Assembly (NCBI RefSeq): GCF_022846615.1
Contig: NZ_AP025637.1
Span: forward strand, 3,683,001-3,747,000
DNA length: 64,000 nt
From: Roseomonas fluvialis
Lineage (GTDB): Bacteria; Pseudomonadota; Alphaproteobacteria; Acetobacterales; Acetobacteraceae
Direction of reading: 5' to 3'
In this document: positions 7,799 to 15,828 of the stretch, one piece after another
How positions within the stretch are numbered: the stretch's first letter is position 1
Layout of the letters: every line of letters begins with the position of its first letter
Program-made: the position numbers and the translations under genes
Notes under the pieces: generated by a model
Databases searched by the model: none
The model's input: only the letters and a program-made list of their open reading frames with translations
Told to the model about the DNA's origin: nothing

Positions 7799-10700
7799 CT
7801 AGACCGAGAAGTACTTTGCCCGCGGGTGATGCAGCACGATGGCGCTGGTCGATTGCTCGGGGTGCAACTGCCATTCGTCGCTGATGGTCACGCCGATCCG
7901 TTCCGCCTTCAGCAGGCGCAGCAGAGGCTCCTGGTCCTCGAGCTTCGGGCAGGCGGGGTAGCCGAAGGAATAGCGGCCGCCGCGATAGCCCTGGGACAGC
8001 ATCTTCTCGATGTCGCGTTCGTCCTCGCCCGCGAAGCCCCATTCGGCGCGGATGCGCTTGTGGGTGTATTCGGCCATCGCCTCCGCCATCTCGACCGACA
8101 GCCCGTGAAGGTACAGGTAGTCCTGGTAGCGGTTCTCCTCGAACCATTCGCGCGCCAGGTCCGACGCCTTCTGGCCGACGGTGACCACCTGCAGGCCGAT
8201 CACGTCGCGCTCGGCATCGTCGATGTCGCGCACGAAGTCGGCGATGCATTCGCCATCGGCCTTGGGCTGGCGCGGCATGTTGAAGCGCGCGGCCTCGGTC
8301 GTGCCGTCCTGTTCGAACAGGATCAGGTCGTTGCCCTGGCCGGCGCACTTCCAATAGCCGTAGATGGCCTGCGGCTTCAGGATCTTCTGCTCATCCGTCA
8401 GCGTCAGCATGCGCTTGAGCACCGGGCGCAGCTCCTGCTTCGCCCAGCCGAGGAAGTCATCGAGAGACCGCCCGGCTTTCCGGAAGCCCCACTGGAACTG
8501 GTACAGGCTGCGCTCGTTGATGAAGGGCACCAGCGCGCGCGGGTCGGCCTCCATCACCTTCGCACCCCAGAAGGGCGGGTTCGGCGCCTGGCTTTCCGCG
8601 GCGACGCGCCGGCGGCGTTCCTGCGCATACCCCAGGTCCACCGGCGCGAAGCCGCGCGGGTCGGCCTGGCCCAGCACGCGCTTCTCGTTCTTCGACTTGC
8701 CCGACCGCTTCTGCTGCACGGCACCCAGGTAGCCGTCGAAATCATTTCCCATCACCTTGTCCATCAGGTGCAGGCCGTCGAAGGCATCGCGCGCATAGAC
8801 CACGCGCCCGCAGGCATAGGCCTTGACGCAATCATCCTCGACATAGTTGCGCGTGAGCGCGGCACCGCCCAGCAGCACCGGCAGGTCGATGCCCTGGCGC
8901 GACATCTCCTCGAGGTTCTCGCGCATCACCACGGTGGACTTCACCAGCAGGCCCGACATGCCGATGGCATGCGCCTTGTGCTCCACCGCGGCTTCCACGA
9001 TCTGCGACAGCGGCACCTTGATGCCCAGGTTGATGACCCGGTAGCCGTTGTTGGTCAGGATGATGTCGACCAGGTTCTTGCCGATGTCGTGGACATCGCC
9101 CTTCACCGTGCCGAGCACGATGATGCCCTTTTCCTGACCCTCGACACGCTCCATGTGCGGCTCGAGGTAGGCGACGGCGGCCTTCATCGTCTCGGCCGAT
9201 TGCAGGACGAAGGGCAGCTGCATCTTGCCCGCGCCGAACAGTTCGCCGACCACCTTCATGCCATCCAGCAGGATGTCGTTGATGATGCTCAGCGGCGCGA
9301 TGCCCTTGGCCAGGGCGTCGGCGAGTTCATTGTCCAGCCCCTTGCGGTCGCCATCGACGATGCGGTCCTTGAGGCGGCCCTCGACCGTCTCCGCCTTCAC
9401 CTTCGCGACGTTGTCGGCCGCCTTCCGGCCAGCGAAGATCTCGAGCAGCTTCTGCAGCGGGTCGTAGCCCTCGGCGCGGCGGTCGAAGATCAGGTCCTCG
9501 ACGACCTTCACCTCCTCGGCCGGGATCTTGTGCAGCGGCTTGATCTTCGAGACATGCACGATCGCCCCGGTCATGCCCGCCTTCACGGCGTGGTCAAGGA
9601 ACACGCTGTTCAACACATGCCGCGCCGCGGGGTTCAGGCCGAAGGAAATGTTGGACAGTCCAAGGATGATCTGGATGTCCGGGAATTCCTCCCGGATCAT
9701 GCGGATGCCCTCCAGCGTCCACAGCCCGAGCTTGCGGTCATCCTCGTTGCCGGTCGCGATCGTGAAGGTCAGCGGGTCGATCATCAGGTCGGATTGCGGC
9801 AGGCCGTGCTTGTTGCAGGCGAAATCCACCAGGCGGCGGGCGATGCGCAGCTTGTCCTCGGCGGTCTTGGCCATGCCGACTTCGTCGATGGTCAGCGCGA
9901 TCACCGCGGCGCCGAACTTCTTGGCCAGGATCATGCGGTCGGTCGCCGCGCCCTCGCCTTCCTCGAAGTTGATCGAGTTGATGATCGGCTTGCCGCCATG
10001 CAGCTTCAACGCCTGCTCGATCACCGGCGTCTCGGTGGAATCGATCACCAGCGGGCTGTTCACGCTGGCGGTGAAGCGGGTGATGACCTCGCTCATCTCG
10101 CGCATCTCGTCGCGGCCGACGAAGGCGGTGCAGATATCCAGGCTGTTCGACCCTTCGCCCACCTGCTCGCGCCCGATGGCGAGGCAGCTGTCCCAGTCAT
10201 TGGCTTCCTGCGCCAGGCGCCAGGCCTTGGACCCGTTCGCGTTGCAGCGCTCGCCGATCGAGAAATACGCGTTCTCCTGGCGCAGCGCGGTCGCGGAATA
10301 CAGCGACGCGACCGACGGCACCCAATGGAACTTCCGGCGCACCGGCGCGGGCCGCGCGGCGGCGCCACCGATCCGGCGCAGCATCGCATCCAGCGCGCTG
10401 ATATGCGGCGTCGAGGTCCCGCAGCACCCGCCGATCAGGTTGAAGCCGTCCTCGGCCACGAAGCGCTCCATCCAGGTCGCCATTTCCGCCGCACCCAGCG
10501 GGTAGTGCGTCTTGCCGTCCACCAGTTCCGGCAGGCCAGCATTGGGCTGCACGCTCAGCAGCCCGGGCCAGTTCTGCGACAGCCAGCGCACATGCTCGGC
10601 CATCTCCTGAGGACCCGTCGCACAGTTCAGCCCGATCAGCGGCACGTCCAGCGCATGCACCACGGCTGCAGCTGCGGCGATGTCGGGACCGACCAGAAGC

Positions 10701-11293
10701 GTGCCGGTCGTCTCGACCGTCACCTGCACGAAGATCGGGATGTCGGACTTTGCCTGCGCGCGCGCGATCTTCGCCGCATTCACCGCGGCCTTGATGTACA
10801 GCGTGTCCTGGTTGGTCTCGGTCAGCAGCGCATCCGCACCACCGGCGATCAACCCGCGGCACTGTTCGACCAGCGCCGCCTCCAGCGCGTCGTAGGTGAT
10901 GTGCCCCAGGCTCGGCAGCTTCGTGCCCGGGCCGATGTCGCCCACCACCCAGCGGTGGCGGCCATCGGCGAAGCTCTCTCCCGCCTCCCGCGCCAGTTCG
11001 ACCGCCAGCTTGTTGATCTCGAAGGCACGGGCGCCGAGCTCGAATTCCTCGAGCGTGATGGGCGAACCGCCGAAGGTGTTCGTCAGCACCATGTCGGCGC
11101 CGGATTCGTAGTAGCTGCGATGGATCTCGCGCACGATGTCCGGGCGCGAGAGGTTCAGCACCTCGGTGCAGTTCTCCTTGTCCCAGTAGTCCTTCGCGAC
11201 ATCGAGCGTCATCGCCTGCACGCGCGCGCCCATGCCGCCATCGCACAGCAGGACCTGGTCGCGGAGAACATCAAGCAGATGCGGTCGGGACAT
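7799..11293 (-). CDS. metH: Methionine synthase, cobalamin-dependent
   Basis: A 1164-residue enzyme that makes methionine from homocysteine and methyltetrahydrofolate using methylcobalamin. Four modules are in order. The homocysteine domain has zinc ligands at LNCATG (near 223) and GGCCGTSTPH (near 287). The folate domain follows, with SFGLNPAARH. The cobalamin module contains DVHDIGKN, whose histidine (near 731) ligates cobalt. The C-terminal activation domain binds S-adenosylmethionine (RAEWGF, YSFGYPACP). E. coli MetH is 1227 residues, so this is full length. A GAAGGA ribosome site precedes the ATG. The regulator gene ends 12 bases upstream, so the two are one transcript. Confidence 0.97.
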   Translation of the reverse strand: MSRPHLLDVLRDQVLLCDGGMGARVQAMTLDVAKDYWDKENCTEVLNLSRPDIVREIHRSYYESGADMVLTNTFGGSPITLEEFELGARAFEINKLAVELAREAGESFADGRHRWVVGDIGPGTKLPSLGHITYDALEAALVEQCRGLIAGGADALLTETNQDTLYIKAAVNAAKIARAQAKSDIPIFVQVTVETTGTLLVGPDIAAAAAVVHALDVPLIGLNCATGPQEMAEHVRWLSQNWPGLLSVQPNAGLPELVDGKTHYPLGAAEMATWMERFVAEDGFNLIGGCCGTSTPHISALDAMLRRIGGAAARPAPVRRKFHWVPSVASLYSATALRQENAYFSIGERCNANGSKAWRLAQEANDWDSCLAIGREQVGEGSNSLDICTAFVGRDEMREMSEVITRFTASVNSPLVIDSTETPVIEQALKLHGGKPIINSINFEEGEGAATDRMILAKKFGAAVIALTIDEVGMAKTAEDKLRIARRLVDFACNKHGLPQSDLMIDPLTFTIATGNEDDRKLGLWTLEGIRMIREEFPDIQIILGLSNISFGLNPAARHVLNSVFLDHAVKAGMTGAIVHVSKIKPLHKIPAEEVKVVEDLIFDRRAEGYDPLQKLLEIFAGRKAADNVAKVKAETVEGRLKDRIVDGDRKGLDNELADALAKGIAPLSIINDILLDGMKVVGELFGAGKMQLPFVLQSAETMKAAVAYLEPHMERVEGQEKGIIVLGTVKGDVHDIGKNLVDIILTNNGYRVINLGIKVPLSQIVEAAVEHKAHAIGMSGLLVKSTVVMRENLEEMSRQGIDLPVLLGGAALTRNYVEDDCVKAYACGRVVYARDAFDGLHLMDKVMGNDFDGYLGAVQQKRSGKSKNEKRVLGQADPRGFAPVDLGYAQERRRRVAAESQAPNPPFWGAKVMEADPRALVPFINERSLYQFQWGFRKAGRSLDDFLGWAKQELRPVLKRMLTLTDEQKILKPQAIYGYWKCAGQGNDLILFEQDGTTEAARFNMPRQPKADGECIADFVRDIDDAERDVIGLQVVTVGQKASDLAREWFEENRYQDYLYLHGLSVEMAEAMAEYTHKRIRAEWGFAGEDERDIEKMLSQGYRGGRYSFGYPACPKLEDQEPLLRLLKAERIGVTISDEWQLHPEQSTSAIVLHHPRAKYFSV

Positions 11294-11305
11294 GCAGAAG
11301 GTCCT

Positions 11306-12298
11306 TCAGGAAGCCGGGACGGAAACGGGGCGGGTCATGCGTTCGGCGACCCAGACACGAACAGGAAGCTCGGCCTCGTTGGTTTCGGCGGGGCCCACCG
11401 CGACGCCTGTTTCGGCGCGGCCCACCGCGACGGTGCCGATGTGCGCCGGCACGCAGCCGCTCGCCCCCAGCCAGCCGGCAATCCCGGCATCGTCGAAGCC
11501 CGGCCAGCGGTGCGCGAAGGCACCACCCAGCAATTCGGCGCGCCCATGCGGCGCCAGGTCGATCACCACCAGCACGCCGCCGGGCTTGAGAACGCGCGCG
11601 GCTTCCGCCAGCGCCGCCGCGGGGTCCTCGGCGTAGTGCAGCACCATCTGCAGCGTGACGGCATCAAAAGCGCTGTCCGCGATCGGCAGCCGGTACATGT
11701 CCGCCTGGCGCACCGCGATGTGCGACAAGCCGCGTTCCGCCAGCCGCGTGCGCGCAAGCGCGAGCATGTCGCGCGAGGCATCCACGCCAACCCCCTCGTC
11801 GATGCGCGGCGCGAGGCGTTCCAGCAGCCCGCCGGTGCCGCAGCCGATATCGAGCAGACGCCCGATGCGCGCCGGCAGCGCGGCATCCGTCGCCGCCTCG
11901 ATCGCCGCGGCGGGCAGGCCGAGCGCGCGCAACTCGTCCCAATCCGCACCATGGCGACGGAAGGATTCGGAGGCCGCGCGCGCGCGTTCCGCAGCCAGCC
12001 GAGCAGCGGCCCGGCGGTCAGCCGCCAGCAGCGGGTCCTCCTCCGGCAGCCGCGCCAGCACCTGGCGGGCCAAATCCGCATCCGGCGCGAGCTGGAACCA
12101 GGCATTCGCCCCCTCGGGCGTACGCACCAGCAGCCCGGCCTCGACCAGCAGCTTCAGGTGGCGCGACAGGCGGGGCTGGGATTGGCCCAGGATCGCCACC
12201 AGGTCGGACACGCACCAGGCGCCGCGCGCGCACAGCGCCAGCAGCCGCAGGCGGGTCGGCTCGGCCGCGGCGCGGAGTTCGGTGAGCAGTGAGTCCAT
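11306..12298 (-). CDS. ArsR-family regulator fused to a SAM methyltransferase domain (SahR-like)
   Basis: A 330-residue two-domain protein. Residues 1-90 are an ArsR-type winged helix (PTRLRLLALC, SDLVAILGQSQPRLSRHLKLL) without an obvious metal-site cysteine cluster. Residues 140-260 are a class I S-adenosylmethionine-binding methyltransferase fold (LLDIGCGTGGLLE, motif I). This architecture next to metH matches the SahR type of regulator, known to respond to S-adenosylhomocysteine and control methionine-cycle genes in proteobacteria. It begins the metH operon and is preceded by a near-perfect palindrome, so autorepression is likely. Whether the domain only senses ligand or also methylates something is unknown. 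Confidence 0.88.
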   Translation of the reverse strand: MDSLLTELRAAAEPTRLRLLALCARGAWCVSDLVAILGQSQPRLSRHLKLLVEAGLLVRTPEGANAWFQLAPDADLARQVLARLPEEDPLLAADRRAAARLAAERARAASESFRRHGADWDELRALGLPAAAIEAATDAALPARIGRLLDIGCGTGGLLERLAPRIDEGVGVDASRDMLALARTRLAERGLSHIAVRQADMYRLPIADSAFDAVTLQMVLHYAEDPAAALAEAARVLKPGGVLVVIDLAPHGRAELLGGAFAHRWPGFDDAGIAGWLGASGCVPAHIGTVAVGRAETGVAVGPAETNEAELPVRVWVAERMTRPVSVPAS

Positions 12299-12304
12299 AA
12301 CGGG

Positions 12305-12338
12305 CTGGACATACTCATAAAGATATCCTTATGTCCAG
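12305..12338. promoter_or_regulatory. Putative SahR-type operator in the divergent metH regulator/CobW-like promoter
   Basis: The 46-base gap between two divergent starts holds nested inverted repeats. The core CATAAAGATATCCTTATG (12316-12333) is a palindrome apart from one mismatched pair, centred on GATATC. An outer repeat, CTGGACATA at 12305-12313 and TATGTCCAG at 12330-12338, has a slightly different centre. The core closely resembles what I recall of ArsR/SahR sites (ATAAAGATATCTTTAT-like). It stands out as an AT-rich island and could control both transcripts. Confidence 0.75.
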
Positions 12339-12344
12339 TACATC

Positions 12345-12707
12345 ATGGCCTGGTCCATCGACACCCGCATTCCGGTGACCATCCTGCCCGAAGCCGCCGC
12401 CCTGCCCGGGATGCTGGCTGGCCGGCCGGCCGCGCTTCTGGCCGAAGGCGCCGTGCCCGATCATGCGGGCGCGCCGGTCACCGAATCCTTCGCGCCCGAA
12501 CCGCGCCACGCCGTTGCCTGTGCCTGCTGCGCCGGGCGCAGCGCCGCGGCACAGGCGCTGGACCGCCTGTTCCAGGCGCGGGTGCGCGGGCGTGCGGCCT
12601 GGTTCGACCGCGTGCTGGTGCTGGCCTCGACCGAGGCGGGCCGGGCCGAACTCGTGCAGGCCCTCGCTCAGGACCCGCTGACCACGGCGCGCTTCCGCGC
12701 CGTGTGA
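12345..12707 (+). CDS. Degenerate CobW/COG0523-like protein lacking the GTP-binding P-loop
   Basis: A 120-residue protein divergent from the metH regulator. Its start RIPVTILP resembles the first strand of CobW-type metal-chaperone GTPases, but the Walker A loop (GxxGxGKT) is replaced by an alanine/leucine stretch. At residues 59-62 it keeps the metal-binding CACC of the family's CxCC motif. The sequence after it (ALDRLFQARVRGRAAWFDRV, then a strand and TARFRAV) runs parallel to E. coli YjiA. The second half of a CobW protein is missing. It may bind metal without hydrolysing GTP. Base composition matches its neighbours, so it does not look like random debris. Confidence 0.72.
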   Translation: MAWSIDTRIPVTILPEAAALPGMLAGRPAALLAEGAVPDHAGAPVTESFAPEPRHAVACACCAGRSAAAQALDRLFQARVRGRAAWFDRVLVLASTEAGRAELVQALAQDPLTTARFRAV

Positions 12708-12740
12708 TCAAGGGCGCGGTTGCACGCCGCCCGGCCGCCG

Positions 12741-14018
12741 TCAGCCGTACGCCGCCAGCGATGCACAAGCGCGCTCCAGCCCCGCCCGGCCGGGCGCGTC
12801 CGTGATCCGAGCCCGCCCGGCGCGCAGCACCCATCGGCCATGCCGCAGCAGCACCTCGCGGCGGGCCGCGTCGGGCTCCATGTCGATCACCTGCTCCAGA
12901 ACCTCGGCCATCCGGATCAGCACCGCAGCGTTCTCGGCGCCGGCCTGGCGGATCATGTGGAACATCGCATCGCACAGGCCCGGGTAGTCGCTGACGCGCC
13001 GGTAGAGCACCACCGAATCGTCCCGCCACAGGACCGGCGCCGGCAGGTGCCGCCCGACCAGCCCCGCCAGCACCGCCCCCAGCCGGTCCAGCACGGCCAT
13101 CGCGGTGAAGGGGTCGTTGATGCCCGGCGAAAGCGCGCGCACCGCCACCTCGACCAGTTGGCGCACGGCGAATTCCAGGTCCTGCGCGGCGGCCGGGCGC
13201 GGTCCGATGCTCATGGCCTCGTGCAGCGCTGCCGCGGCGTCCGGGGCCTGGTCGGGCGCGTTCACCTCGGCGAGGCGCTGGCCGGGATGCAGGTAGTCCC
13301 CTGGCCGCGCCAGCACCGAGAGCACCACGCCGCGCGCCTGCGCCCAGTCCGCCAACTGCCCATAGTCCAGCGCGCGCACGTAGCCGGCGGCGGCGCAGCG
13401 CAGCGGCGTGCCGCGCATCGGCGGCATCGCCAGCGCGAGGGGGCGCACGGGCGCCTGCTCCGTGGTCAGGCGCGCCGCCGCGTCGGCCAGTTCTGCGTGC
13501 ACGATCGCGATGACCGTCTCGACGTTGATGCCGCCGGCGATGTGGTGCACCACCCAGGCGAGCGAGGACGCGCAAACCAGCGCCAGGCCGACCGCCAACA
13601 CCAGGCCCAGATGCGGCACCGGCGGCGTGCCCTCGGCCCCCATGCCGCGCTGCAGCGCGATGGCGTAGCAGAAGGTCATCAGGAACAATCCGAGCGCGAC
13701 CTGGTTGCCGCGGTCGCGCAGGAAGTTGCGCAGCAGCCGCGGCCCCATCTGCCCCGAGGTCAGCGACAGCGCCGCGATGGTGATGGAGAAGATCGTCCCC
13801 GCCACGCCGATCGCCGAGGCCGCCACCACGCCGAGCAGTGCCCGTGCGCCCGCCGCGTCGCCCGCGAAGACTAGCCAGGCGGGCAGAATGCTGAGGCCCG
13901 GCGAATCGAGCCAGCGCACCCCGGTCGCGAGCGCCACGCCGAAGATCGCCATGAGCGTCGGGCGCAGCCAGAACACGTCGCCCACCCATTCGAGGAAGGC
14001 TGCGACACGCCCGCTCAT
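12741..14018 (-). CDS. DUF2254 family membrane protein
   Basis: A 425-residue predicted inner-membrane protein of unknown function. The N-terminal third carries about four membrane helices (LRPTLMAIFGVALATGV; ALLGVVAASAIGVAGTIFS; VALGLFLMTFCYAIAL; LVLAVGLALVCASSLAWVVHH). The family signature FSITIAALSLTSGQMGPRLL lies near residue 85, followed by RDRGNQ. The remainder is soluble, with a conserved PGINDPFTAMAVLDRL stretch near 295. It converges with the CobW-like gene and stands alone on its strand, about 20 bases downstream of an acetyltransferase gene. Confidence 0.9.
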   Translation of the reverse strand: MSGRVAAFLEWVGDVFWLRPTLMAIFGVALATGVRWLDSPGLSILPAWLVFAGDAAGARALLGVVAASAIGVAGTIFSITIAALSLTSGQMGPRLLRNFLRDRGNQVALGLFLMTFCYAIALQRGMGAEGTPPVPHLGLVLAVGLALVCASSLAWVVHHIAGGINVETVIAIVHAELADAAARLTTEQAPVRPLALAMPPMRGTPLRCAAAGYVRALDYGQLADWAQARGVVLSVLARPGDYLHPGQRLAEVNAPDQAPDAAAALHEAMSIGPRPAAAQDLEFAVRQLVEVAVRALSPGINDPFTAMAVLDRLGAVLAGLVGRHLPAPVLWRDDSVVLYRRVSDYPGLCDAMFHMIRQAGAENAAVLIRMAEVLEQVIDMEPDAARREVLLRHGRWVLRAGRARITDAPGRAGLERACASLAAYG

Positions 14019-14037
14019 GGCGGCGGCGCGCTCGGGA

Positions 14038-14565
14038 TCATCCGGGCAGCGTCTTCTCGCCCTCGCCCAGCGCGCGCTGCATGGTCACCACATCGACCCA
14101 GCGGCCGAACTTCATCCCCGCCGCCTTCAACAGCCCCACCTGGCGAAAGCCGAGCGAGAGGTGCAGGCCGATCGACCCGACATTCTCGGAATCGCCGATC
14201 ACCGCGATCATCTGCCGCAGGCCCTTCGCCTCGGCCCGCGCGATCAGTTCGGCCACCAGCGCCTTGCCCACACCCTGGCCGCGGATATCGTCGCGGACGT
14301 AGACCGAATCCTCGGCGGTGAAGCGGTAGGCGGAGCGTTCGCGGAAGGGTGCGAAATATCCGTAGCCGAGCACCAGGCCCGTCTCGTCCTGCGCCACCAG
14401 CCACGCGAAGCCGGCGTCAGCGACCTTGGCCATGCGCGCCGCCATCTCGGCCTCGGTCGGCGGGTCTTCCTCGAAGGTGCCGGTGCCATGCAGAACGTGG
14501 TGGGCATAGATGGCCGTGATGGCCGGCAGGTCGGCCGAGGTCGCCTCGCGCACGCGCAGCGTCAT
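14038..14565 (-). CDS. GNAT N-acetyltransferase, phosphinothricin-acetyltransferase-like
   Basis: A 175-residue GNAT enzyme acetylating a small amine from acetyl-CoA. The N-terminal VREATSADLPAITAIYAHHV and the segment GTFEEDPPTEAEM resemble phosphinothricin/methionine-sulfoximine acetyltransferases. The acetyl-CoA loop is seen in YVRDDIRGQGVGKALV near residue 90, and SIGLHLSLGFRQVG completes the fold. The ATG overlaps the stop of the amidase gene by four bases, so the two are coupled. Confidence 0.9.
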   Translation of the reverse strand: MTLRVREATSADLPAITAIYAHHVLHGTGTFEEDPPTEAEMAARMAKVADAGFAWLVAQDETGLVLGYGYFAPFRERSAYRFTAEDSVYVRDDIRGQGVGKALVAELIARAEAKGLRQMIAVIGDSENVGSIGLHLSLGFRQVGLLKAAGMKFGRWVDVVTMQRALGEGEKTLPG

Positions 14566-15749
14566 GCCGGCAACCCCGCCGCCACCGCCACGCGCTCGGC
14601 CAGCGCCAACAGCGCGCGGTCACGCCCCGGCCCGGCCACCAGCGACAGGCCGACCGGCGCACCCGCCACCGTGCCGGCCGGAATGGTCACCTCCGGCAGG
14701 CCGCACAGCCCGGCGATCGCCGTCACACCCATGGTCCGCTCCCGCACCGCATTCTGCTCGGCCTGGGTCGCGCTCAACAGCGGCGCCGGTCCGGGCGAGG
14801 TCGGATAGACCATCACCGCGCCGCCGCCCAGCAGCCCCCACAGCCGGGCCTGCGCGGCGCGGCGGAAGGTCCGCCCTGCGGCGGCCTTGGCGGGGTCCAT
14901 CGCCTTGGCCGCGGCGAAGCGTTCCTTCACGCCGGGCCCGAAGGTCGGGTCCGTCGCCTCGATCCAGGGGCCAAGGCTGGTCCAGGCCTCGACCGCCTGG
15001 GCGCAGCGGAAGGATTCGTAGAAGGTATCGAGCCCCTCGGGCGCCACCTGTACTGGCAGCGCCGCACCCAGCACCGATTCTACCGCGCCGAAGGCGTCGG
15101 CCAGCGCCGCGGCCGTGGCCGGTTCGGCGTTCACCCAGGGCTCCTGCACTTTCAGCAACGGGCCGAGTACGCCTTCGCCGCCGGGCGCCAGCAGGACATC
15201 GCCGGCCCGGCGCAGCAGCCCCGCCGTCGCGGCGAACCAGCCGGCGGTGTCATAGGCCGGCCCGAGCGGGCACGCGCCGGTCAGGCTGACCGCCCCCCAG
15301 GACGGCCGGATGCCGAAGATCCCGCAATACGATGCCGGGATGCGCACCGACCCGCCGGTGTCCGACCCCATCGCGATGTCGCACAGCCGGGCTGCGACCG
15401 CCGCCGCCGACCCGCAGGAGGATCCGCCCGGAAAGCGATCCGGCGCGGCGGGGTTGGTTGGCGTGCCGTGCCAGACATTCTCCCCGGTCAGGCCATAGGC
15501 CAGTTCGACCGTTTTCGTCTTGCCCACGAGCCGCGCCCCGGCATCGAGCAGCGCGGTCACCACCGCGGCATTCTGCGTCGCGGGCGCATGGGTGCGCGCC
15601 CAGTCCGGATTGCCGTAGCCGGTCACGTCGCCGGCGGTGTCGTAAAGATCCTTCACCGCGAAGGTCAGGCCGGCGAGCGGCCCTTCCGCGGCGCCAGCGC
15701 GCAACCTGCGGGGCCCAGGCACGAAGGCGCCCACCCGATCCTCGGTCAT
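14562..15749 (-). CDS. Amidase signature family hydrolase
   Basis: A 395-residue amidase. The Ser-cisSer-Lys triad can be placed: lysine in FAVKDLYD near residue 33, the cis-serine in GGSSCGSAAAVAA near 110, and the nucleophile in GSDTGGSVRIPAS near 133. At about 400 residues it matches the short AMI1-like amidases better than GatA. Start chosen at ATG 15749; the open frame extends upstream without a conserved counterpart. It follows the peptidase gene by 79 bases and is coupled to the acetyltransferase, suggesting handling of small amides. The true substrate is unknown. Confidence 0.9.
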   Translation of the reverse strand: MTEDRVGAFVPGPRRLRAGAAEGPLAGLTFAVKDLYDTAGDVTGYGNPDWARTHAPATQNAAVVTALLDAGARLVGKTKTVELAYGLTGENVWHGTPTNPAAPDRFPGGSSCGSAAAVAARLCDIAMGSDTGGSVRIPASYCGIFGIRPSWGAVSLTGACPLGPAYDTAGWFAATAGLLRRAGDVLLAPGGEGVLGPLLKVQEPWVNAEPATAAALADAFGAVESVLGAALPVQVAPEGLDTFYESFRCAQAVEAWTSLGPWIEATDPTFGPGVKERFAAAKAMDPAKAAAGRTFRRAAQARLWGLLGGGAVMVYPTSPGPAPLLSATQAEQNAVRERTMGVTAIAGLCGLPEVTIPAGTVAGAPVGLSLVAGPGRDRALLALAERVAVAAGLPA

Positions 15750-15828
15750 GCACGTCACCTCCGCCGCTGCGCCTTGAATCGTGGCGCAGTGGCGCCGGCC
15801 TGACAACCGCCACGCCGGCGCTGCAACG

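Noticed and set aside
7826-12292. Very long open frame (about 1490 codons) antisense to metH and its regulator
   Set aside because: High-GC coding DNA leaves the opposite strand open. The translation is rich in His/Arg/Gln/Ala with no domain, while the minus strand encodes a complete MetH.
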